Part shown: positions 9,276-16,470 of the stretch, in pieces | Numbering within the stretch: the first letter of the stretch is position 1 | Layout: each line of letters opens with the position of its first letter | Assembly (NCBI RefSeq): GCF_038958875.1 | Contig: NZ_CP152407.1 | Location: 2,735,501 to 2,799,500, forward strand | Length of the DNA stretch: 64,000 nt | Reading direction: 5' to 3' | Origin: Acidovorax sp. FHTAMBA | Lineage (GTDB): Bacteria > Pseudomonadota > Gammaproteobacteria > Burkholderiales > Burkholderiaceae_C | Translations under genes and position numbers: made by a program | The notes under the pieces: model-generated | Database searches by the model: none | What the model was told of the DNA's origin: nothing | The model's input: the letters and a program-made list of their open reading frames with translations, nothing else

Positions 9276-10130
9276 ATGACCACCTCGACCAAATCGGAAA
9301 CCGCCGCCAAAAAAGACGTTACGAAACTCCAGCGCGCCATCGTTGATGGCCTGGAGGACGTCAAGGCGCAAGACATTCAGGTCTTCAACACCGAGCATCT
9401 CTCGCCGCTGTTTGAACGGGTGATCGTGGCATCGGGCACCTCCAACCGCCAGACCAAGGCCCTGGCCGCCAGCGTGCGCGACGCGGTGAAAGAAGCGGGC
9501 TTTACCAAGCCGCGCATCGAAGGCGAAGACAACGGCGAATGGATCATCGTGGACTGCGGCGCGGCTGTGGCGCACATCATGCAGCCCGCCATCCGCCAGT
9601 ACTACCGCCTGGAAGAGCTGTGGGGCGATACGCCCGTGCGCCTGAAGCTGGGCGCTGCCAAGCCCGTGTCCAGCGCCGCCACCGAATTGGCCGAGAAGAA
9701 GTCGGCCCAGAAGGCTGCCAAGTCCGACGCGAAGGCTGCTGGCAAGGCGCCCGCAAAGAAGGCGGCCGCCGCACCCGCGGTGCCTGCGCGCTCCGGCAAA
9801 GCCACAGTGAAGGCCGTGGCCAAGGCAGCCGCCAAGCCCGCAGCCGCTCCGGCCAAATCGGCTGCCAAACCTGCAGCCAAGACCCCCGCCAAAGCCCCCG
9901 CAAAGAGCAGCAGCACGGCCAAGGCCACACCGGCCAAAACCACCGCAAAGCCAACCACTGCTGCCAAGAAGCCGGCGGCCACCAAGGCACCGATCAAGAC
10001 CGTGGTGGTCAAGCCATCGGCTCCCCGCGGCAAATCCGCAGCTGCTGCCAAGACGGGTGCCAAGCCCACCGCAGCACGTGGCGGCGCTGCCGCCAAACCG
10101 GCAGCCAAGAGGGCACCGGGCCGCAAGTGA
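9276..10130 (+). CDS. rsfS: Ribosome silencing factor RsfS with long Lys/Ala/Pro tail
   Basis: Residues 15-125 form a complete RsfS domain (KLQRAIVDGLEDVKAQDIQV through HIMQPAIRQYYRLEELWGD); RsfS binds uL14 and blocks subunit joining. Typical RsfS proteins end there (105-130 aa). This one continues for about 150 residues, almost only Ala, Lys, Pro and Thr in PAAKTPAKAPAK-type repeats, ending KRAPGRK. The tail resembles bacterial histone-H1-like nucleoid proteins and should be disordered and strongly basic. It is first of an rsfS-rlmH-maf-rng series; the usual preceding nadD is absent here. Confidence 0.93.
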   Translation: MTTSTKSETAAKKDVTKLQRAIVDGLEDVKAQDIQVFNTEHLSPLFERVIVASGTSNRQTKALAASVRDAVKEAGFTKPRIEGEDNGEWIIVDCGAAVAHIMQPAIRQYYRLEELWGDTPVRLKLGAAKPVSSAATELAEKKSAQKAAKSDAKAAGKAPAKKAAAAPAVPARSGKATVKAVAKAAAKPAAAPAKSAAKPAAKTPAKAPAKSSSTAKATPAKTTAKPTTAAKKPAATKAPIKTVVVKPSAPRGKSAAAAKTGAKPTAARGGAAAKPAAKRAPGRK

Positions 10131-10195
10131 TTGCAGCCTTGGTCCATCGACGGCCCTCCCGCACCCGCTCACCCGCGCACCGCGCCTGAGTTGCC

Positions 10196-10663
10196 ATGAA
10201 GCTGCTGATCGTGGCCGTGGGCCAGCGCGTGCCCGACTGGGCGCAGACCGCCTACGACGATTACGCCAAACGGTTTCCCCCGGAGCTCAAGGTCGAGCTC
10301 AAAGCCGTCAAGACGGAACCGCGCGGCTCCAAGACGCTGGAGACGCTGTATGCCGCCGAGCGTGAGCGCATCGAAGCCGCCATCCCCCGTGGCACGCGGG
10401 TGGTGGCGCTGGACGAACGCGGCACCAACCTCACCACCAAGGCCCTGGCAGAACGCCTGAAAGGCTGGCAGCTGGGCGGCGACGATGTGGCGCTGGTCAT
10501 CGGCGGGCCGGATGGACTGGACCCCGCCTTTCGGCAGGCGGCGCACGAACGCATCCGCCTGTCGGATCTGACCTTGCCCCACGCCATGGTGCGCGTGCTG
10601 CTCATCGAGCAGCTGTACCGCGCCTGGTCCGTGAATGCCGGGCACCCCTACCACCGCGAATGA
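10196..10663 (+). CDS. rlmH: 23S rRNA pseudouridine-1915 N3-methyltransferase
   Basis: SPOUT methyltransferase of 155 aa, the standard size. The SAM knot is visible as ALVIGGPDGLD followed by LPHAMVRVLLIEQLYRAW, and the invariant C-terminus NAGHPYHRE is present. It acts on position 1915 of 23S rRNA in the assembled 70S ribosome. It lies 65 bp after rsfS, a conserved pairing in ribosome maturation. Confidence 0.97.
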   Translation: MKLLIVAVGQRVPDWAQTAYDDYAKRFPPELKVELKAVKTEPRGSKTLETLYAAERERIEAAIPRGTRVVALDERGTNLTTKALAERLKGWQLGGDDVALVIGGPDGLDPAFRQAAHERIRLSDLTLPHAMVRVLLIEQLYRAWSVNAGHPYHRE

Positions 10664-10700
10664 GGTGGTGCCAGCGGGTGTGCTGAAGCGTTACTATTTT

Positions 10701-10746
10701 ATTGATAGCTACTAGCGCATGATGGATAAGCGCTAGAGCCGATTTT
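10701..10746 (+). repeat. Dispersed intergenic repeat, family 1, copy 4
   Basis: Plus-strand ATTGATAGCTACTAGCGCAT, then GATGGATAAGCGCTAGAGCC, ending GATTTT. It separates rlmH from maf and is probably a hairpin in the mRNA. Confidence 0.75.
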
Positions 10747-10762
10747 GACCATAAATCTGTTC

Positions 10763-11377
10763 ATGCCTGACTTCATCTACCTCGCCTCCCAAAGCCCGCG
10801 CCGCCGTCAGCTGCTTGAACAACTGGGCGTGCGCCACGAGCTGCTGTTGCCCAATGTGGAGGGCGACGAGGCCGAAGACGCCGAGGCCATCGAGGTAGTG
10901 CTGCCCGGCGAAGCGCCCACGGCCTATGTGGAGCGCGTGACCGCCCTCAAGCTTGATGCCGCTGTGGCCCGGCGCGCAAGGCGCCAATTGCCGCAGGCGC
11001 CCATCCTGTGCTCGGACACCACCGTAGCCCTCGGCCGCACCATCTACGGCAAGCCCGACGACGCGCTCCATGCCGCGCGCATGCTGGCTGAGCTGGCGGG
11101 CCACGAGCACCGCGTGCTCACCGCCGTGGCGCTGCAGGTGGGCCCCAAGCGCCTGAGCGCGCTGTCGGTGTCGCGCGTCACTTTTGCCGCGATGACGCCC
11201 GCGCAGATCGACGCCTACGTCGCCACTGGCGAGCCACTGGGCAAGGCGGGGGCGTACGGCATCCAGGGCCGGGCGGCGGCGTATGTGGAGCACCTGGCCG
11301 GCAGCTATTCGGGCATCATGGGTCTGCCCATGTACGAGACGGCGCAACTGCTGCGTGCGGCGGGCTTCCCTCTATAA
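10763..11377 (+). CDS. Maf family nucleotide pyrophosphatase (YhdE-type)
   Basis: 204 aa. Maf proteins hydrolyse dTTP, UTP or modified NTPs to the monophosphate. The N-terminal signature YLASQSPRRRQLLEQLG, the SDTTVALG segment and the KAGAYGIQGRAA segment are all present, and the last favours the YhdE (dTTP/UTP) branch. The start MPDFIYLAS is an ATG; an upstream in-frame TTG lies in the repeat and was not used. It lies between rlmH and rng, the common arrangement. Confidence 0.93.
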   Translation: MPDFIYLASQSPRRRQLLEQLGVRHELLLPNVEGDEAEDAEAIEVVLPGEAPTAYVERVTALKLDAAVARRARRQLPQAPILCSDTTVALGRTIYGKPDDALHAARMLAELAGHEHRVLTAVALQVGPKRLSALSVSRVTFAAMTPAQIDAYVATGEPLGKAGAYGIQGRAAAYVEHLAGSYSGIMGLPMYETAQLLRAAGFPL

Positions 11378-11401
11378 GCAAAAGAACATGGTGACGCTGT
11401 C

Positions 11402-12889
11402 ATGCAACAAGACATCCTGATCAACTGGTCGCCCCAGGAAACCCGTGTGGCTGTGGTGGAGCATGGCGCCGTGCAGGAGCTGCATGTGGAGCGCACGCTG
11501 GAGCGTGGCCTGGTGGGCAACGTCTATCTGGGCAAGGTTTCGCGCGTCTTGCCCGGCATGCAGTCGGCCTTTATCGACATTGGCCTGGAACGTGCTGCGT
11601 TTTTGCATGTGGCCGATGTGTGGCAGCGCCAGCCAGACGGCGAGCCGCCTGCATTCGCCCGCAAGAACGAGCCGCAGGTGCCGATTGAAAAGCAGGTGTT
11701 CGAGGGACAGTCGCTCATGGTGCAGGTCATCAAGGACCCGATTGGCACCAAGGGCGCGCGGCTGTCCACGCAGATCAGCGTGGCCGGGCGCCTGCTGGTG
11801 TTCTTGCCGCAGGACGACCATGTGGGCGTGTCGCAGAAGATTCCGCCCGCCGAGCGTGATGCCCTGCGCGCGCGGCTGCAGGCGCTGGTGGGCGACAAAT
11901 CCACGGGCGGTGGCGGCGGCTTCATCCTGCGCACCAACGGTGAGGATTCGACCGATGCCGAACTGGCCGAAGACATTGCCTACCTGCGCAAGACCTGGGC
12001 GCGCATCAAGGAGGCATCTCTCAAGCTGCCCGCCATGTCGCTGCTGCACCAGGACCTGGATCTGCTGCAGCGCGTGCTGCGCGATCTGGTGGGCGACCAC
12101 ACGCAGACCATCCGTATCGATTCGATGGAGCAGTTCCAGCGCCTGCGCGCGTTTGGTCAGGAATTCATGCCCGCTGCCGTGGGCAAGCTGCAGCATTACA
12201 AGGGCGAGCGGCCCATCTTTGACCTGTATTCCATCGACGAGGAAGTGGCCAAGGCCCTGGGCCGCCGGGTCGATCTGAAATCGGGCGGCTACCTCATCGT
12301 GGACCAGACCGAGGCGCTCACCACCATCGACGTGAACACCGGTGGGTACGTGGGTGCGCGCAACTTCGACGACACGATCTTCAAGACCAACCTGGAGGCC
12401 GCCCAGGCCATTGCGCGCCAGCTGCGCCTGCGCAATCTGGGCGGCATCATCATCGTGGATTTCATCGACATGGTGCGCGACGACCACCAGCAGGCTGTGC
12501 TGGCAGAGTTCAAAAAACAGCTCGCCCGCGACCGCGTGAAGACCATGGCGGGCGGCTTCTCGCAGCTCGGCCTGGTGGAGATGACGCGCAAGCGCACCCG
12601 CGAATCCCTGGCCCACATGCTTTGCGAGCCCTGCGAGGCCTGCCAGGGCAAAGGCAGCGTGAAGACCGCGCGCAGCGTGTGCTACGACATCCTGCGCGAG
12701 ATCCTGCGCGAAGCCCGCCAGTTCAACCCGCGCGAGTTCCGCGTGGTGGCTTCACCCCGTGTGGTGGAGCTGTTTCTGGACGAGGAAAGCCAGCACCTGG
12801 CCGGCCTCTCGGACTTCATCAGGAAGCCGATATCGCTGCAGTCAGAAAGTGCGATGGGGCAGGAGCAGTACGACATCGTGCTGCTGTAG
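11402..12889 (+). CDS. rng: Ribonuclease G
   Basis: Endoribonuclease of the RNase E/G family, 495 aa (usual about 490). It processes 16S rRNA 5' ends and degrades mRNA. The N-terminal S1-like region contains GNVYLGKVSRVLPGMQSAFI. The catalytic DNase-I-like site includes TTIDVNTGGYVG and IIIVDFIDM, and the Zn-link motif CEPCEACQGKG precedes the C-terminal domain. It lacks the long scaffold tail of RNase E. It begins 25 bp after maf. Confidence 0.97.
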   Translation: MQQDILINWSPQETRVAVVEHGAVQELHVERTLERGLVGNVYLGKVSRVLPGMQSAFIDIGLERAAFLHVADVWQRQPDGEPPAFARKNEPQVPIEKQVFEGQSLMVQVIKDPIGTKGARLSTQISVAGRLLVFLPQDDHVGVSQKIPPAERDALRARLQALVGDKSTGGGGGFILRTNGEDSTDAELAEDIAYLRKTWARIKEASLKLPAMSLLHQDLDLLQRVLRDLVGDHTQTIRIDSMEQFQRLRAFGQEFMPAAVGKLQHYKGERPIFDLYSIDEEVAKALGRRVDLKSGGYLIVDQTEALTTIDVNTGGYVGARNFDDTIFKTNLEAAQAIARQLRLRNLGGIIIVDFIDMVRDDHQQAVLAEFKKQLARDRVKTMAGGFSQLGLVEMTRKRTRESLAHMLCEPCEACQGKGSVKTARSVCYDILREILREARQFNPREFRVVASPRVVELFLDEESQHLAGLSDFIRKPISLQSESAMGQEQYDIVLL

Positions 12890-12924
12890 GCCACGGCCGC
12901 CTGTGTGACAGCCATGGGCCTCGG

Positions 12925-13533
12925 TCAGGCGTCGATCTGCATCGCAGGGCGCGCCTGTACCCGGTCCAGCCAGGCCTGCACATGCGGGTGCGCATGGACG
13001 GGCGCGCCCAGGTACACGCTGTAGCCCAGCACCGAGCCCACTACTAAATCCACCAGCGAATAGTCGGCACCCAGCATCCAGGGTTGCAGGACCAGCCGGG
13101 CGTCCAGCACTTCCAACAGCTCGTTCAGCTGACGCATGACTGCTTCTGCCTGGGCGGTGTTGCGCCACACCTCTTCGCCCTGGGTGGCGACATGCAGGCG
13201 CCCCACCAGCGCGCCATAGGTCACATACGACCACGTGCACCACGACAGGGCCTGCAACGCCTCGGGTGTGCCGCCTGCGGGCCACAGGCCACGGTCCACA
13301 CCATAGCGATGGCCCAGCCACAAATGGATGGCCAGGGCTTCGAACATGGGCGCGCCGTCCACCGTCAACGTGGGCACCTTGCCGTTCGGGTTCAGGGCCA
13401 GGTAGTCTGGGCGGCGCTGCTGGCCAGTGCGGATGTCGATCTTCACGCGCTCATGCGGCACACCCAGTTCGGTGAGGGCGCATGCGATAGGGGTGGCGCT
13501 GGACATGGGGTGCCAGTAAAGGACGATGGACAT
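12925..13533 (-). CDS. Glutathione S-transferase family protein
   Basis: 202 aa. The N-terminal thioredoxin-like domain starts MSIVLYWHPMSSATP and contains the cis-proline segment LNPNGKVPTL (about residues 48-57). The all-helical C-terminal domain carries the conserved MLGADYSLVDL. The substrate is unknown. Its start has a good AAGGAG-type ribosome site. It is convergent with rng and divergent from the remnant of a YafY-type regulator gene truncated by the transposon, which was probably its neighbour regulator. Confidence 0.88.
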   Translation of the reverse strand: MSIVLYWHPMSSATPIACALTELGVPHERVKIDIRTGQQRRPDYLALNPNGKVPTLTVDGAPMFEALAIHLWLGHRYGVDRGLWPAGGTPEALQALSWCTWSYVTYGALVGRLHVATQGEEVWRNTAQAEAVMRQLNELLEVLDARLVLQPWMLGADYSLVDLVVGSVLGYSVYLGAPVHAHPHVQAWLDRVQARPAMQIDA

Positions 13534-13626
13534 GGAGAACTCCTTGGTAGTGGTGGAAAAAAGGTGGAGTCACTGTAAGAATCATTGCGGACAATTTCAG
13601 TCCTCGATCCACCGTACAGTGGCGCC

Positions 13627-13665
13627 ATGCTGACCTCCTCAATCCGACTGTTGCGCCTGCTGTCT
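13627..13665 (+). pseudogene. 5' remnant of a YafY/WYL-type regulator gene
   Basis: Thirteen codons (MLTSSIRLLRLLS) run straight into the transposon end. This N-terminus closely resembles the start of YafY-type HTH-WYL regulators, which commonly begin M-L-x-S-S-x-R-L-L-R-L-L-S-L-L-Q. The call rests on recall of the family and 13 residues, so it is tentative. The rest of the gene is not found on the other side of the transposon. Confidence 0.5.
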
Positions 13666-13719
13666 GGGGTGATCTCACTTTCGGTGCAGATTACCCGGTT
13701 AGGACGCTCGGGTTAACCC
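13666..13719 (+). repeat. Left terminal inverted repeat of the transposon
   Basis: Starts GGGGTGATCTCACTTTC and ends with the palindrome GGGTTAACCC at 13710-13719. Against the right end there are 8 mismatches in 54 positions. The palindrome sits exactly 44 bases from each tip. Confidence 0.9.
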
Positions 13720-13768
13720 TAGATTAGTGTTTTCTGAGGTCAGGTGGTCTGCCCTCCTGGCAGTCTTT

Positions 13769-14221
13769 TCAAAGTGTGGTTTGAAGACGAGCTGTCAGTT
13801 GTGAACCGGTGGCCTGCGTGAGTCCCGTTCGCCCATCGACCAAAAACAACGACTTGCAGAACGGCCGATAGAGCCACGATCGATCATCCACCGCCACCCA
13901 TCTGCGATGTGGCACATCGTTGGCCCAAAGCCAGGCATGGCACTCGGCCTCCCGCTCGTACCCCACCAGCGTATTCGGGACGTTCGTTAGATCGCAATAT
14001 CTGGGGGTAACGCCTTCGATCATGGCGGCAATGTCCGGAGAGAACCTTTCCAATAGATCCTCATAGGCCTGTTCCAGGCGCCAGGTGCTGGTGATCACGA
14101 TCTGGCACTCGGGCACCTGTCGTAACGCATCTTCCAAGATCGATAGGCAACAGAAGTGCCTCGACTCGTGGCAGTGCTCTGGGTGCAGGACCCCATCAAA
14201 ATCCAGAAAGAGTATGGGCAC
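13769..14221 (-). CDS. HAD-fold protein (Swiss-army-knife RNA-repair HAD type)
   Basis: 150 aa. Motif I is FLDFDGVLHP (D7 and D9), motif II is the Ser/Thr in ITSTWR, and the acidic motif IV is VAVDDRSW. This looks like the small HAD family named from Swiss-army-knife RNA-repair proteins; its substrate is unknown. It is divergent from an XRE gene, with an operator-like inverted repeat between them. A second, only distantly similar HAD gene lies at 31242 in the same transposon. Confidence 0.7.
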   Translation of the reverse strand: MPILFLDFDGVLHPEHCHESRHFCCLSILEDALRQVPECQIVITSTWRLEQAYEDLLERFSPDIAAMIEGVTPRYCDLTNVPNTLVGYEREAECHAWLWANDVPHRRWVAVDDRSWLYRPFCKSLFLVDGRTGLTQATGSQLTARLQTTL

Positions 14222-14282
14222 AGCGCGACTTCAGAAACAGATTTCCAACAGGGGCTGAATATTTTTTCGAGTTAGCGAGCCT

Positions 14283-14317
14283 ATGAGACTATTTGGTCGT
14301 GGTCTTTTTAGTCTCAT
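14283..14317. promoter_or_regulatory. Operator-like inverted repeat between HAD and XRE genes
   Basis: ATGAGACTA (14283-14291) and TAGTCTCAT (14309-14317) form a perfect 9-bp inverted repeat. The left half extends to ATGAGACTATTTGGTC, which recurs with one mismatch at 15093-15108, upstream of another gene of the cluster. Likely the XRE protein's binding site. Confidence 0.55.
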
Positions 14318-14335
14318 TGGACGGAAATCGGGTGG

Positions 14336-14638
14336 ATGTCTTCCCGAAAGCGTGTTCCACCCCAAGCCGACTTTGGTCGGGCGCTGCAGCAATTGCGCGC
14401 GGCACGCGGCTTGGTTCAGGAAGACATGTTGCTGGCAACGAGCCGCCGACACATCAGTCGCATCGAGCAGGGACATCAAGTGCCCAGTATCCGCACCATC
14501 GAGGTATTGGCCGAGCAGATGCAGATCCACCCTTTAACCTTGATTGCTACCGCGTACTGCCCAGACCTGGACACGAACTTGGTCAATGAACTCCTCAGGA
14601 CCGTCAAAGCGGACTTCAAGGGCATCATTTCAGACTAG
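14336..14638 (+). CDS. XRE-family transcriptional regulator
   Basis: 100 aa with one Cro/C1-type helix-turn-helix: FGRALQQLRAARGLVQEDML then SRRHISRIEQGHQVPSIRTI, at about residues 13-60. The C-terminal 30 residues have no clear domain. It probably autoregulates and controls the divergent HAD gene and the convergent 146-aa gene through the ATGAGACTA motif. Its stop overlaps the stop of the convergent gene by 4 bp. Confidence 0.75.
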   Translation: MSSRKRVPPQADFGRALQQLRAARGLVQEDMLLATSRRHISRIEQGHQVPSIRTIEVLAEQMQIHPLTLIATAYCPDLDTNLVNELLRTVKADFKGIISD

Positions 14639-15075
14639 GCTTGGCATTCCGATTCGGCCTGTTCCTTGGCATACTGAACCAGCATTTGAAGCCCTTGTAT
14701 CAGACCGGTGCCAATGGGTGTGGCATCTTGGCGGTGCAACATCCGATTGACGATCTCCCGATCCACAGCAGTGCTGAGCAAGCACAGTGCTTCTTGCAGA
14801 GTTTCGAGGCCCACTTCCAAGCTGTCGCCTGAACGTTTGGCTCCCGCCTTGGTCAGAAGCAACAGGGCGAGCGGTAAGGCTGCACTAGCGGGATCGTGAT
14901 CCCCGCTCCAATCCGAGCCAGACAGAAGGTCTCGGAGTTGGTCTGACATCAACAATAGGTGGTTGTCATCCAGCGCATCCGGCAGGATGGCTTCCCAACC
15001 CCGTGACGTGATCAGGCGCAACATGTCCTGTGCTCCAAATTTTCCTAGGGTCGCTTTTTCCAAACGCAGCATCAT
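14635..15075 (-). CDS. Hypothetical protein in the HAD/XRE cluster
   Basis: 146 aa, not recognised. Predicted largely alpha-helical, acidic, with a Leu-rich central stretch (SAALPLALLLLTKAGA) that looks like a soluble hydrophobic core rather than a membrane anchor. No catalytic motif is visible. An operator-like copy of the XRE-cluster motif lies 18 bp upstream of its start, suggesting it belongs to the same regulated module. Confidence 0.5.
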   Translation of the reverse strand: MMLRLEKATLGKFGAQDMLRLITSRGWEAILPDALDDNHLLLMSDQLRDLLSGSDWSGDHDPASAALPLALLLLTKAGAKRSGDSLEVGLETLQEALCLLSTAVDREIVNRMLHRQDATPIGTGLIQGLQMLVQYAKEQAESECQA

Positions 15076-15092
15076 TCTTCATTCAAGTTAAT

Positions 15093-15108
15093 ATGAGACT
15101 AATTGGTC
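15093..15108 (-). promoter_or_regulatory. Second copy of the XRE-cluster operator-like motif
   Basis: ATGAGACTAATTGGTC differs at one position from the motif at 14283-14298. It lies just upstream of the minus-strand gene that starts at 15075. Confidence 0.5.
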
Positions 15109-15231
15109 CCTTTTGGGGCCGTGGCGTGCGAAGATAGCTGAATGGAATGCCATTTTTGTTTTCCAAGTGTGCCCGTCTCCCAATGGAAATAAACCGGTTG
15201 CCCAGATCTGCTTAAAGAGGCAACCAGTCTG

Positions 15232-15690
15232 TTGCCTCATGCGTTTGCCCCCTTGAAAAACCGCCTGGATCTCACCCGCTTGGCCGAACTTGATCGGCAG
15301 TTTTGCGATTTCGCGAAGCTGCAGCGGAATGCCACGCCCAGGTGTGGCTGGGCAAAGACGGTGAGATTGGCCTTGGGCATGAGTTCCAAAGCGCTAGGTG
15401 AGCGCTTGGGCATGACGGCGCAGGGAGTCCGCAAACTGGAGCAGGCCGAGGCCAACGGCACTATCACGCTGAATACGCTTGCACGTTTGGCTCATGGCCT
15501 GGACTGTGAAGTGCACTACATGTTTGTTCCCCGAACCAGTTTGGTGGAGCAGGTGCTCAACCGTACTCAAGACATCGCTGGAATTGCGTTGCCGTCCACG
15601 TTGAAGGGGGCGGAGGTGCTGACAGATGCAGAGACGCTGATGGCCCTTACGAGTGCGCTGGTAAAAGTGAGCAAGCGTGGCCTTTGGTGA
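15232..15690 (+). CDS. Mobile mystery protein A-like HTH protein
   Basis: 152 aa with an XRE-type helix-turn-helix (LGMSSKALGERLGMTAQGV, about residues 48-66) and the segments KLEQAEANGTITLNTLARLA and LDCEVHYMFVPRTSLEEQV-like tail typical of 'mobile mystery protein A'. Its usual partner, a Fic-domain protein B, is not found downstream. The start is TTG with AGAGG 11 bases upstream; another in-frame TTG 21 bp later is possible. Probably an orphan antitoxin or regulator. Confidence 0.65.
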   Translation: MPHAFAPLKNRLDLTRLAELDRQFCDFAKLQRNATPRCGWAKTVRLALGMSSKALGERLGMTAQGVRKLEQAEANGTITLNTLARLAHGLDCEVHYMFVPRTSLVEQVLNRTQDIAGIALPSTLKGAEVLTDAETLMALTSALVKVSKRGLW

Positions 15691-16058
15691 GTCAGCGCTG
15701 GTTCTCCTACCGATACAACCCCGCGATGAGTTTGAACTTCGTTGCTATCATTAGCGCAAAGCAAGCCCCCGGTGCGACCTCTGCGAAAGCATGCCCCCGG
15801 GGGCGACGTTTTTCTGAGAGGTACTTTGATGAAATCTCTCTCCGAAGCTCGCGACAGCTCTTGAGAGATCACCGCGCCATGGAATTGCACCGCACAGGTC
15901 AGGCTGCCCGCAAGGCGAAGCGCGTCATCACAATCAAGGTCAAGCACGCTCTTCCTGTCATCACCGCAAGGGAATATGCGCGCTCGGGCGATGCAACCAA
16001 AGATCCGACACTCAGGCGACGCCGCTGTGCCATTGTTAACGGGACTGATCGGTAACTT
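15691..16058. other. Intergenic stretch, no confident gene
   Basis: Contains two similar GC-rich blocks (GCAAGCCCCCGGTGCGAC and GCATGCCCCCGGGGGCGAC). The second holds the 12-bp palindrome GCCCCCGGGGGC at 15793-15804 followed by GACGTTTTT, which is terminator-like for the preceding gene. A 58-codon frame at 15879-16055 (MELHRTGQAARKAKR...) has no recognisable homology or ribosome site and was not called. From about 16015 the sequence becomes the diverged duplicate also seen from 30855. Confidence 0.5.
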
Positions 16059-16307
16059 GTGGACACGAATTCTGCCCCCATCGCCCTAGAAGACCACATC
16101 GCTATTCTCACTATGCTTGTGCGGCGCATGGTTGATGAGTCTGGTGACCCAACTGGTTTCGACGCACAGACCTGGCTTAATCACTGGCTCGTGGGGGTGG
16201 TCCCAGCGTTGGGTGATCGAAGGCCTCTCGATGTGCTCAAAGAGCCCGGCGGCCTTGAGGTGGTGCGGAGCTTGCTCATGCGTGTCCAGTCTGGTGCGTT
16301 CTCGTAG
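16059..16307 (+). CDS. DUF2384 (MbcA/ParS/Xre antitoxin-type) protein, copy A
   Basis: 82 aa, GTG start. The segment VPALGDRRPLDVLKEPGGLE then VVRSLLMRVQSGAFS fits the C-terminal toxin-binding domain of the MbcA/ParS/Xre antitoxin family (PALGG-x-x-PLDLL and a final YGVFA-like end). The N-terminal HTH usual in Xre antitoxins is missing. No RES-domain toxin is next to it; an IS21 element begins 47 bp downstream. It is nearly the same protein as the one at 30897, with 11 differences in 82 residues. Confidence 0.65.
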   Translation: MDTNSAPIALEDHIAILTMLVRRMVDESGDPTGFDAQTWLNHWLVGVVPALGDRRPLDVLKEPGGLEVVRSLLMRVQSGAFS

Positions 16308-16470
16308 GAATACGCACGTGGCTGGCAAGTTCTGAGTCCGCTCTGGCCCCGCCTGTTGACGCCGACCGAAAACTGAGCCACTTTTTGGTGTGATGCCGAC
16401 CTAAAACTGAGCCAGGTGTTTTACCTACCCTGCTGTTTTGTGCAGCAAGGGAATGAAGAGGGTGATCACC

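Noticed and set aside
15684..16055. Possible 58-123 aa protein before DUF2384 copy A
   Set aside because: No ribosome site and no recognisable domain; its end runs into the conserved leader of the DUF2384 duplicate.
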